Below are positions 27,846 through 36,000 of a stretch of DNA of 38,609 bases, piece by piece. The position numbers and the translations under genes are program-made. The notes below the pieces were generated by a model. It had not been told where the DNA came from and ran no database searches. It was given only the letters and a program-made list of their open reading frames with translations. The DNA is from GWB1-37-8 sp964603935 (GTDB taxonomy: Bacteria; Patescibacteriota; Microgenomatia; Levybacterales; UBA12049). Positions within the stretch are counted from its first letter, which is position 1; the number at the start of each line of letters is the position of its first letter. The DNA lies in the NCBI GenBank assembly GCA_964603935.1, contig CAZRWL010000010.1, positions 1-38,609 on the forward strand, in the 5' to 3' direction.

Positions 27846-28018
27846 TAAGCAGATGAGAAGAAGTTTGGAAAGTAAGAAAAACTACGCAGTGCCTCCTTCT
27901 TATTTCCTGCCTTTTGCTTTGCTTGCTTTCTTTTTAGACCAAAACACTCCCTCAAACTTTCCCCTGAAAAGGGTTTTGGCCAAGAACTAAATAATGGTGC
28001 TGTATATATGTTATTCAT
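27842..28018 (-). CDS. Small uncharacterised protein with strong ribosome binding site
   Basis: 58 residues, starting MNNIYTAPLFSSWPKPFSG; a basic middle GLKRKQAKQKAGNKKEALR is followed by an aromatic end FSYFPNFFSSAY. AAGGAG stands seven bases before the ATG, one of the few strong Shine-Dalgarno sites in the window, and TATTAT upstream could be a -10. No family recognised. It lies between the DsbA-like gene and the Crp gene, and may be real or a chance frame with a good site. Confidence 0.45.
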   Translation of the reverse strand: MNNIYTAPLFSSWPKPFSGESLRECFGLKRKQAKQKAGNKKEALRSFSYFPNFFSSAY

Positions 28019-28089
28019 AAATTTCTCCTTTCATAAGGCATAATACAGTCCGTAAATAAGCCGCGCAGTAATTTGTCTTGCTTAAAAAA

Positions 28090-28129
28090 TGTAAGAATTC
28101 TTACATCTTTCTTACACTTATGGTATAAT
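28090..28129 (+). promoter_or_regulatory. Operator and promoter of the Crp/Fnr-family gene
   Basis: TGTAAGAATTCTTACA (28090-28105) is a perfect 16-bp palindrome, with a further half-site CTTACA at 28111-28116. The extended -10 TATGGTATAAT (hexamer 28124-28129) lies downstream, so the palindrome falls over the -35. Self-regulation by the gene product is likely. The palindrome is also placed to act on the divergent small gene. Confidence 0.7.
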
Positions 28130-28141
28130 GTCAAAAATTAA

Positions 28142-28798
28142 GTGAGCAATTCTACGGCTGAGAAACTGGCTGAATTTTTTTCTAAATTCAAAAAGTATCG
28201 CTATAAAAAGGGTGAGGTAATTTTGCGTGGAGGAGATGTTCCTCAGGGAGTTTATTTCATTGATAAGGGCTACGTAAGAGATTACGCAATTTCCAAAGAC
28301 GGCGAAGAATTAACGCTTATCATCTTCAAGCCGGAAGATTTTTTCCCAATGCAATGGGTCTTTAACAATCGGCCTAACTCTCATTACTTTGACGCAATGA
28401 GTACCGTTGAGCTCTGGCGCTGTCCAAAAGAGGATTTTATAAAATTTATAGGGGAAAACCCCGAGATTTTTTTAGAATTAACCAGTCATATTGCCTTAAG
28501 ACTTGGCGGAATACTGCAGAGAATGGAATATTTGGCTTTCGGCAATGCTTATGAAAAAGTCGCGTCAATACTGCTGATTTGCGCGGAGCGATTCGGAAAA
28601 AAAGAGGGAGGGGAAACGGTTATTCAAGTTGTTCTTTCTCATCGGGATATAGCTAATCTGCTTGGGTTAACCAGGGAAACAGCGAGCATTGAAATTAAAA
28701 AATTAGAAAGAAAAGGCTTAATAGCTTATCGCGGAAGATTGTTAGTTGTCAAAAACAGAAAAAAGCTTGAATGCGCATCGTTAATGTTCAGCCCTTAA
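28142..28798 (+). CDS. Crp/Fnr-family transcription regulator
   Basis: 218 residues. A cyclic-nucleotide-binding-like beta-roll (YKKGEVILRGGDVPQGVYFIDKGYVRDYAI) is followed by the long dimer helix and a winged helix HRDIANLLGLTRETASIEIKKLERKGLIAYRG. No N-terminal cysteine cluster, so not a classical iron-sulfur Fnr; the effector is unknown. GTG at 28142 is chosen as start, 12 bases after the -10. Its stop overlaps the end of the opposite-strand cupin gene. Confidence 0.9.
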   Translation: MSNSTAEKLAEFFSKFKKYRYKKGEVILRGGDVPQGVYFIDKGYVRDYAISKDGEELTLIIFKPEDFFPMQWVFNNRPNSHYFDAMSTVELWRCPKEDFIKFIGENPEIFLELTSHIALRLGGILQRMEYLAFGNAYEKVASILLICAERFGKKEGGETVIQVVLSHRDIANLLGLTRETASIEIKKLERKGLIAYRGRLLVVKNRKKLECASLMFSP

Positions 28799-29213
28799 CT
28801 TCCTCGATTTCTCCGTAACCCGTGAATCCCGGTTTCATTTTTGAGAAAAAGTATAAAGGTTTTTGTTGGTCTATATTTGTTAGTCCGAAGGCTTCACCTG
28901 CTCCAGTACTTACAATAAGAAGTTTTTCGGCTTTAATCGTTTTAATTCCGCGGCTGTCTTTGATTCTAACCGAACCGCCGTTTGGTAAAGTAATGGTTTC
29001 TGTCCAGCCGGCTTCTCTATTGTGCCGATGCAAGGGAATTATTGCCAGGGGCTCCATTTTAAGAGCTATAATAGTCAAAAGAGGTATCTTTGGGTTTGAC
29101 GGGTCTTGTTTCTCTTGAACTTTATGGATGAAAACACCTTGATAGGGAGTTTTTTCCCATGGAATATTTTCCCAATCCGGCTGAGCGAAAGTTAATTTTT
29201 CTTGCGGTATAAT
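28788..29213 (-). CDS. Cupin-like protein, possibly with an ATT start
   Basis: Up to 141 residues. ALKMEPLAIIPLHRHNREAGWTETI, NGGSVRIKDSRGIKTIKAEKLLIVSTGAGEAFGLTNID and FSKMKPGFTGYG follow the small-beta-barrel cupin plan, with PLHRH as the likely metal site. Coding similarity clearly continues upstream of the first TTG (29078), through PDWENIPWEKTPYQGVFIHKVQ, but no ATG, GTG or TTG precedes it before an in-frame TAA. An ATT at 29213 sits six bases after a TATACT -10 (29225-29220), the same spacing as the leaderless genes here. Either ATT is used or the 5' end is broken. Confidence 0.65.
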   Translation of the reverse strand: MIPQEKLTFAQPDWENIPWEKTPYQGVFIHKVQEKQDPSNPKIPLLTIIALKMEPLAIIPLHRHNREAGWTETITLPNGGSVRIKDSRGIKTIKAEKLLIVSTGAGEAFGLTNIDQQKPLYFFSKMKPGFTGYGEIEEVKG

Positions 29214-29269
29214 TTAAGCAGTATAACAAGCTTTACATTCTTCCGCAAACCCTATAAAATAAATCCAAT

Positions 29270-30862
29270 ATGGAGAACTCGAATTTATCAGGAAATCCAG
29301 CTCTCTCAAGACTTGCCAATCTTTTGGTTTCTTCTTTTGAAAGGGAGGAAATCAAAAGCCAGACAAAAAACGGCATCAATGTGAACCGTTTTGTTTCGGA
29401 ACTGGCCACATGGTATGAGAAATTCCGTAACGCCATGGATTATAGGGAAGAGGAGGTAGTTAGGCGTGCCGCGATAGAAAGAATTCTCAAAAGAAGATTT
29501 ATTTTCGGGGGGAATGGGGAAAAAATAGCGCCTCATCTGATGCGGGAACTTTTGTGGGCGCGCTATTTCCCCGAAGCCAGCATTTCGGAAGAAGAAGTCA
29601 AAAAAGTTGCCCGCACGATTGATCTTTATCTGGAACTTCGGAAACAGCTTCTTGCAAAGCAAAAAGAGATAAGCATAAATGTAGATAAGCTTATTTATCA
29701 GCTTCTTTCAGCCAATCTGGAAATAATGCTTAATAAAAATAAAGATATAGAATTAATTTCAAATTTTATTTTTCATCTTTTGCGGGAACGGATTACCATT
29801 ACAGACGATACAACGGAAACGCGCGACATACAGGTATTTATTGCGATTAGGCGCGCTTTCGCCAAGGATGATATCGCATTTTTAAGATTTCATTTGTTCG
29901 AACAATATTTCGGTAAAGTGAGCGAAGATAATATTCATAAAATTGCTCAAGATTTCGCCAAAGGGTACAAGGAGCTGGAAAGGCAGATAAATTATTCTCT
30001 AAAAGAAAGAATTGTTTCTTATGTCAAAAAACAGCTGCCGCCTTTTCTGATTTTTGGTGAGATCTTGCGTAGGCAAAGAGGGGAAATACGTTCTCTTATT
30101 TCCAATACGACAGAATTTCAGAATAGTGTTTTTGCCGTCTCAGACGCCCGTTATAAAACTATTACTTCCAAAGTCAGAACAGCTATTGTCAGATCCGTAA
30201 TTTTCATACTCTTAACGAAGTTTATCTTCGCATTTTCCGTTGAGGCAACTTATGACAATATTTTCTTGGGAGGCGTAATGTGGAATTCTTTGATTATCAA
30301 TATTGTTGCCCCTCCTTTTCTTATGGTCATAGCCAGTCTTTTTATACGCACGCCTGACAGCAACAATACAAAAAGAATTTACGATAAAATTCAAAGCATT
30401 TTATTCACCGATAAGCCCGAGCTTGACAGGGCATTGGTTTTGAGTCTTAAGCCTGAAAGAAAAAATCCGATCCTGAATGTTATCTTTACATTTTTATGGT
30501 GGGGAGCGTTTATAGTAAGCTTTGGAGCAATTATAAATGTGCTTAACCGGCTGAGTTTTAGCATTGCCTCTCAGGGAATTTTCATTTTCTTTATTGCAAT
30601 TATCTCATTTTTTACTTACAGAATATCTCAGACTGCTCACAGCTACACTATTCCTGCCCGCCAGGGATTTTTTACCCCAATTACGGATTTTTTCTTCATG
30701 CCTATTATTAAAGTGGGACGGCGTTTTACCGAGGGATTGTCGCAAATAAATATTTTCCTTTATGTATTCGATTATCTTATAGAGACGCCATTTAAAGAGC
30801 TCTTCGGATTTTTGGAACAATGGTTTTTCTTCCTGCAGACCAAGAGGGAAGAGATGGGTTGA
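29270..30862 (+). CDS. Large hypothetical protein with C-terminal membrane domain
   Basis: 530 residues. The first 300 are soluble, helical and charged (for example REEEVVRRAAIERILKRRF, LLWARYFPEASISEEEVKKVA); then about four membrane segments: IVRSVIFILLTKFIFAF, IINIVAPPFLMVIASLFI, VIFTFLWWGAFIVSFGAII and GIFIFFIAIISFFTY. After these comes a conserved-looking ARQGFFTPITDFFFMPIIKVGRRF. I do not know the family; it may be CPR-specific. TATAAA upstream gives a possible -10. The following gene starts 28 bases after its stop. Confidence 0.75.
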   Translation: MENSNLSGNPALSRLANLLVSSFEREEIKSQTKNGINVNRFVSELATWYEKFRNAMDYREEEVVRRAAIERILKRRFIFGGNGEKIAPHLMRELLWARYFPEASISEEEVKKVARTIDLYLELRKQLLAKQKEISINVDKLIYQLLSANLEIMLNKNKDIELISNFIFHLLRERITITDDTTETRDIQVFIAIRRAFAKDDIAFLRFHLFEQYFGKVSEDNIHKIAQDFAKGYKELERQINYSLKERIVSYVKKQLPPFLIFGEILRRQRGEIRSLISNTTEFQNSVFAVSDARYKTITSKVRTAIVRSVIFILLTKFIFAFSVEATYDNIFLGGVMWNSLIINIVAPPFLMVIASLFIRTPDSNNTKRIYDKIQSILFTDKPELDRALVLSLKPERKNPILNVIFTFLWWGAFIVSFGAIINVLNRLSFSIASQGIFIFFIAIISFFTYRISQTAHSYTIPARQGFFTPITDFFFMPIIKVGRRFTEGLSQINIFLYVFDYLIETPFKELFGFLEQWFFFLQTKREEMG

Positions 30863-30890
30863 CAAAATTTAAAATTCAAAAGTTAAAAAT

Positions 30891-31463
30891 ATGGCAGAAA
30901 ATCCATTTGAGGAATTTGTAAAAGGGCTTCCTACAGAAAGAAAGCCCCTTTCGGAAACAGATAGGAAAGAAGCTTTGAGGGTCGCTGATGTGATTCGCGA
31001 CATGGCTGGGAAGAAGGTTCAAGCCGAGTCAGAGAGAACAAGCGTAAAAAATTTTGGGAGTTTTGTAATAGAAAATCAGGATTTCAAACGGAAGATAGAT
31101 ATTTGGTTAGGTAGAGAAGAGACTAGGGGGTTTAAGCCGAAAAATTCACAGACAGATTTGATAATTATAACGAAGGATTTTCTTAAAGATCAGGCAGGAG
31201 AAGTGCATAATCCCATGAATATTTTAAGAGTATATCTCTTTGCCCCCAGCGAAGTAACCGTAGATGAAACGACTTTTGGTGGTCGAATGATAGAGGGAGC
31301 GCATATAGGTTTAGGTTCGGACGCTGATAAAATAGAAGTTAATTTTAATGATACCAAGCAAACAGAGCATGCCTTAAATCAAAATACTCATGATTCTTAT
31401 CAGCCAAATAGGGCTGAGCTCGGTAAATTATTGTCCGATCTGGCTTTAGCTAAACCAGAATAA
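30891..31463 (+). CDS. Hypothetical protein, 190 residues
   Basis: Unrecognised soluble protein. N-terminus acidic and helical (ENPFEEFVKGLPTERKPLSETDRKEALRVADVIRDM); the middle has beta-like stretches (QTDLIIITKDFLK, ILRVYLFAPSEVTVDETTF) and a glycine-rich GGRMIEGAHIGLGSDADKIEV. No cysteines or membrane segments. Probably cotranscribed with the preceding gene. Confidence 0.65.
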   Translation: MAENPFEEFVKGLPTERKPLSETDRKEALRVADVIRDMAGKKVQAESERTSVKNFGSFVIENQDFKRKIDIWLGREETRGFKPKNSQTDLIIITKDFLKDQAGEVHNPMNILRVYLFAPSEVTVDETTFGGRMIEGAHIGLGSDADKIEVNFNDTKQTEHALNQNTHDSYQPNRAELGKLLSDLALAKPE

Positions 31464-31511
31464 ATTCCTGATTGCATAAAGAAAAAAGATTTGATATTCT
31501 AGATAAGTTTT

Positions 31512-31838
31512 ATGGGAGATTTGAATTTTACAGATCAGAGTTTTAAGCAGGAAGTTTTGGAAAGCAGTATGCCAACTGTTGTTGATTTTTGGGCGCCGTG
31601 GTGCGGCCCGTGCAGAATTGTCTCCCCGATTATTGACGAGTTAGCTCAAGAATATGCGGGAAAAGTGAAAATCGGCAAAATTAATGTTGATGAGAATTCC
31701 CAAACAGCAGGCCAATATGGCGTAATGAGTATCCCCAGCATCGTATTCTTCAAAAACGGCCAGCCGGTTAAAACAATGGTGGGAGCGCAGAGCAAGGAGA
31801 ATTATAAGCAGGAAATAGAGGCGATACTTGCTCAATAA
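31512..31838 (+). CDS. trxA: Thioredoxin
   Basis: General disulfide reductase. 108 residues with the active site VDFWAPWCGPCRIVSP and cis-Pro MSIPSIVFF. Promoter TTGCAT (31472-31477), 17 bases, TATTCT (31495-31500), 11 bases before the ATG. The thioredoxin reductase gene lies 134 bases downstream on the same strand, behind its own promoter. Confidence 0.95.
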   Translation: MGDLNFTDQSFKQEVLESSMPTVVDFWAPWCGPCRIVSPIIDELAQEYAGKVKIGKINVDENSQTAGQYGVMSIPSIVFFKNGQPVKTMVGAQSKENYKQEIEAILAQ

Positions 31839-31964
31839 CCCAATACTACCAATTCTCAAATACTACCAATCAATAACCCAATATGCGAATAAATAATTTG
31901 AAATTTTTCATTGAGTTATTCTAAATTGATTGGGTTATTTGCTTATTAGGTTATTGGTAGTATT
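31834..31964. repeat. Inverted repeat modules between trxA and trxB
   Basis: AATACTACCAAT occurs at 31842-31853 and 31859-31870 and inverted (ATTGGTAGTATT) at 31953-31964. AATAACCCAAT occurs at 31834-31844 and 31872-31882 and inverted at 31929-31939. The whole gap can fold into a long hairpin. The right arm overlaps the trxB -10 TATTAT (31961-31966), so folding or DNA binding there could affect trxB; the left end includes the trxA stop. Confidence 0.7.
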
Positions 31965-31972
31965 ATATAGAT

Positions 31973-32908
31973 ATGACTTATGACGTTATCATAATTGGCT
32001 CCGGACCTGCAGGATTAACTGCTGCGATCTACACCACTCGGGCAAACCTTAAAACATTATTAATCGCAGGGGCAAAATGGGGCGGACAGCTTCAATTAAC
32101 CACTCTGGTTGAAAATTTTCCCGGTTTTCCGGAGGGAATTCAGGGACCGGATTTAATGACTGCAATGAGAAAGCAAGCGGAGAGATTCGGAACGGAAATT
32201 GTGGACAAAGATTTTGCGCAGGCAGATTTTAATATACGGCCATTCAAAGTTTTAACTGCGGATACAGCTTATGAAGGAAAGTCTGTGATTATTGCAACCG
32301 GGGCAGATACCAAATGGTTGGGAGTTCCGGGAGAAGAGGAAAGAATTGGCAGGGGAGTCAGTTCCTGCGCGCCCTGCGATGCATTTTTCTTCAAAGAAAA
32401 GCAGGTTATTGTTGTTGGAGGAGGGGACAGCGCTATGGAAGAAGCTTTAGTCTTAACAAAATTTGCAAAAGAAGTAACGATTATACATAGAAGAGAAGAG
32501 TTTAAGGCAAGCAGCATAATGCTTGAGAAAGCCCGTAATAATCCCAAAATTAAATTTATTATGAATATGCAAATATCCCAAATTATAGGTACGAATAAAG
32601 TGGAAAGAGTAAAAATTATGAACACCAAAACTAAGGAGATTTCAGAAATGCAAATAGACGGAATCTTTGTTGCAATTGGCCATATCCCGAACTCGAAAGT
32701 TTTTGCAGGCCTGCCTGCCGGCAGGCAGGGAATTGATATTGATGAGCAGGGTTTTATTAAAGTTCACGACCATTACGAAACCAATATTAACGGAGTTTTT
32801 GTCGCAGGAGATGTTCATGATAATCATTACAAACAAGCCATCACCGCCGCCGGCTACGGCTGCTCTGCAGCGCTAGAGGCTGAAAAATGGTTACAGGATC
32901 GGGAATAA
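31973..32908 (+). CDS. trxB: Thioredoxin-disulfide reductase
   Basis: Reduces thioredoxin with NADPH through FAD. FAD site IIGSGPAGLTAAIYT, redox pair SSCAPCDAFFF (CxxC, with Pro in place of the usual Thr or Val), NADPH site VVGGGDSAMEEALVL with VTIIHRR, and the C-terminal FAD site GVFVAGDVHDNHYKQAITAAGYGC. LPAGRQG near residue 249 is coded by a 20-bp palindrome and is extra in a surface loop. TATTAT ends six bases before the ATG. 311 residues. Confidence 0.95.
   Translation: MTYDVIIIGSGPAGLTAAIYTTRANLKTLLIAGAKWGGQLQLTTLVENFPGFPEGIQGPDLMTAMRKQAERFGTEIVDKDFAQADFNIRPFKVLTADTAYEGKSVIIATGADTKWLGVPGEEERIGRGVSSCAPCDAFFFKEKQVIVVGGGDSAMEEALVLTKFAKEVTIIHRREEFKASSIMLEKARNNPKIKFIMNMQISQIIGTNKVERVKIMNTKTKEISEMQIDGIFVAIGHIPNSKVFAGLPAGRQGIDIDEQGFIKVHDHYETNINGVFVAGDVHDNHYKQAITAAGYGCSAALEAEKWLQDRE
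32710..32729 (+). repeat. Perfect 20-bp palindrome inside trxB
   Basis: CCTGCCTGCC / GGCAGGCAGG, perfectly self-complementary without a loop, codes LPAGRQ. It lies between KVFAGL and GIDIDEQGFI, a beta-hairpin turn in the reductase where homologues show few extra residues. Confidence 0.85.
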
Positions 32909-33031
32909 ATCCCCTTGGCGTGATTTTCCTGGCATTATAATTGGGTTCTTAATTCTTGTTTTCATTTGACTATTTAACGAAATACTACGATCGTCACATA
33001 TTGTTAAATATCTGGGAACACCAATTCCTCG

Positions 33032-36000
33032 TTATGGGTTGGGGGGAGGGGGTACGGGTTCGCTGGAGGATGGGGGAGGAGAACTGGTTTCAGTTGTAGT
33101 TGTTGGAGTGGACGTGGTTGGGGTAGATGTTGTTGGAGCAGGCGCAGGCTCACTCGTAGTTGTCGTAGTCGTTGGAGTAGGTGTGTTTGATGTCGACGTG
33201 GTTGGGGTAGATGTGTTTGATGTGCTGGTTGAGCCATTGCCGGCTGCGCTGTCAGACATACACCACCCGCCATTGTCAGACATCCAGTGATATCCTGACG
33301 GACATGAGCCGGTTGAAGAAGAAGTTGGGGTTGGCGACGAAGTGCCGCTTGTAGATGTACCGCTTGAACGGCAAGTGCAGGCAGAAGAATCCCAATAGAA
33401 TCCGGACCCGCAGCTTGACGCTGACACATTATAGCATCCTTGTGAAGAAGCTTGTTTGCAAGAGCAGGATCCTGTGTCAAACCAACCGCTGCCGCATCCG
33501 CCTGCCGGAGGACTACAATAGCCGGAAGTGTCAGTAGGGCTGGTGCGGACACAACCGCTACCATTCCAATAATATCCCGATCCGCAATTGGATTGGCTTT
33601 GATTAGGGGGATAATAAGCGTTGTTGCTTCTGCAAGAACAACTGCCATAATCCCAGTATGAGCTAGTGCCGCAACCGCCTGAAGGGGCTTGACAGTAATT
33701 TCCAGACCTGGCTGCAGTATCCGACCAATTCGAGCCTTCATAACTGCCTGCTGCGCATTTACTGCCGTCCCAGTAATTGCCTGGAGCACAACCGTACTGG
33801 TATGAGCCGGGAGAAGGATAGTTATAGTTACTTCCTCCAGGATAGTTGGAAGAAGTGAATGGCGCGCATTTTGATCCGTCCCATGAATAACCGCTTGGAC
33901 AAGCGCCATCGGAGCATCTTTGCCGGACAGGGTCCCAAGGCTGGCTGCCGCAATTATATCCTCCGGAAGTTGAACCGGAAGAGCCGTAAGAAGCGTTACC
34001 GCCGTACCCTCCCCCAACATATGTTCCGCCGTCAGCCATACACCAGCCGGCTTGTCCCGAACTGGGCGGCATCCAGTGGAATCCCGAAGGGCATTGTCCC
34101 GGAGAAGTTGGCGCAGGGCCGGTTCCGGGCACAGTTCCAGGAGCAGGATTGGTTGAATACGCGGTAGGCGCTGTTCCATAGTAATTGGGCGGTGAATAAG
34201 TGTTGATAAAATTAGAGTAACCTCCTGGAGTTTGGTACCCATAGCTTGCAGGCGGCGCACCCGGAGTAGAATAATATGAAGTATAAGGTGTGTAGCCCGG
34301 TTGGGAAGAATAAGGCGATCCATAAGATGGAGTTGAAGATGGGGAATAGCTTCCTGAATTGTTCATGCACCAACCGCCGCTGTCATACATCCAGTGATAA
34401 CCATCCGGACAAACACCTGCTTTGGCTGCTTCAGGTCCTTTGCCATATACTAACGGTTTGCCGTCTTTATCAACAGAGGCAGGAGGTCCGCCCGGCCATC
34501 CTGGACGGAATTCGTCTACTATTGTTGCATTTCCAATGCCAAACCCCCCAATTCCCGACCATGTTTGCGTTCCACCATAATAGGAAGAAATAGGTATAGC
34601 CGCTCCGGAAGATGGGCAAGGAGTATTGGGAGCAAATGGTGGAGAAGGCAGGAAACACGCTGTTGCGCTATTGCGTACGCCAATACTGTAGGATAAGGCT
34701 TCGATTCTGGCTAATTCCGGCGGAAGCGGTCTTCCCGGGCCTGATCTTCGAAACTCTGCAAGTCTTTGGAAATCCTCATTGGTTGGTTTGAATTCCTGCT
34801 GAAGGGTAGCAACTGCCAACTGAAGATCTTTGCGATTGCCAAAATCTTCAAGTCTGACAACGTCTGGCCGTATAGTTTGAGATATCTCATCAATTCTTGT
34901 CAGTCTCATGTATGGACGAAGATCTGCTGGTATGCCTTCTCCCGGGGCAAAAGTTTTCTTGAAATTATCTAATTTTTTGGCAACCTCTTCGGTTTTTTCT
35001 ACTTTTTTGGCAATATCTTCTTTAAGATTGGTAAGTTCAACCGCCTCGCTTAGCTTCTTGATCTCGTTTAGTCTAAAAACAGACCCAGAATCTTCCGGAG
35101 CCATCCAATTATCCAAAGAAGCAAGGTCGGCTTGGTTCAAAGCGCCTGTTGCGGAAAGCTCCCCTGCAATTAAGCGCGCTTCAAGTCTGGTGTCAGCTTT
35201 AGCCAGTTTTTCTTTTTGCTCTTTGGTGAGCATGTCTTCGGGCAGACTGTCGAGCTTTTCTTTGATATTTTCAGGAAGAGGAGTTTTGCCTTGCAGGTCA
35301 GAAGCTCTGTCAATTCCCTGAGTGATCACGGAAGTTGCAGCGCTAATGGGAGATACTATATCTTTGGATCCTAAGATAGATGCTTTCTGCAGTAATAAAT
35401 TTTGTTCGGTAACCTCTTGCGCTAATTTTTCTCCGAGCTCTTTCTTGTCCTCTTTGTTTAGGGAAACTCCTTTGTCCAGATCATTGTAGACTGATTGCAT
35501 GGCGCCTGTGTATTTGGCAAGCGCATCTTTGAACCCTTTCTCATTATTTTTTTCAAGTAAATTGTAAGCTTCGGCGAAGCGTTCTTTTGCGTGAGCGAGC
35601 TTTACTTCTTCTTGAGCTTGCGCTCCAAACGCAGTAATAGTCTGTATGGTCTCAACTCCTTGTTTTAAGAAGTAGAATGGATTACCAGGGGATACAAAAG
35701 AGGGTTTTGGTATAAATATATCGGCAGCTTTGCCCGAAGAATTATCCTGCGGTTTTGCTTGCGGAATACATTTGCCCTCTGACCAATTCCAGAACATGTC
35801 TTTTTCTTTACATTCCGGTCTGGCGTCATCAGGGAAAGGTTTTTTCGGGTCAGGTGAGGGAACACATTTATTTTGGCTGAATGAATAGTAAGAATTATTG
35901 GCATCGCATCTATACTGCGTTTCCTCGTAAATTGCCTTATTTGTTGTGTCCCAAACACATCCTCTGGGTGCTTTGTAGGTAGCTCCTGTAGGGCAGAATT

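Noticed and set aside
33004..34323. A 439-codon open frame on the minus strand, out of register with the surface protein
   Set aside because: Low-complexity and codon-shifted image of the Ser/Thr/Pro- and Gly-rich tail of the surface protein; no start site or motif of its own.
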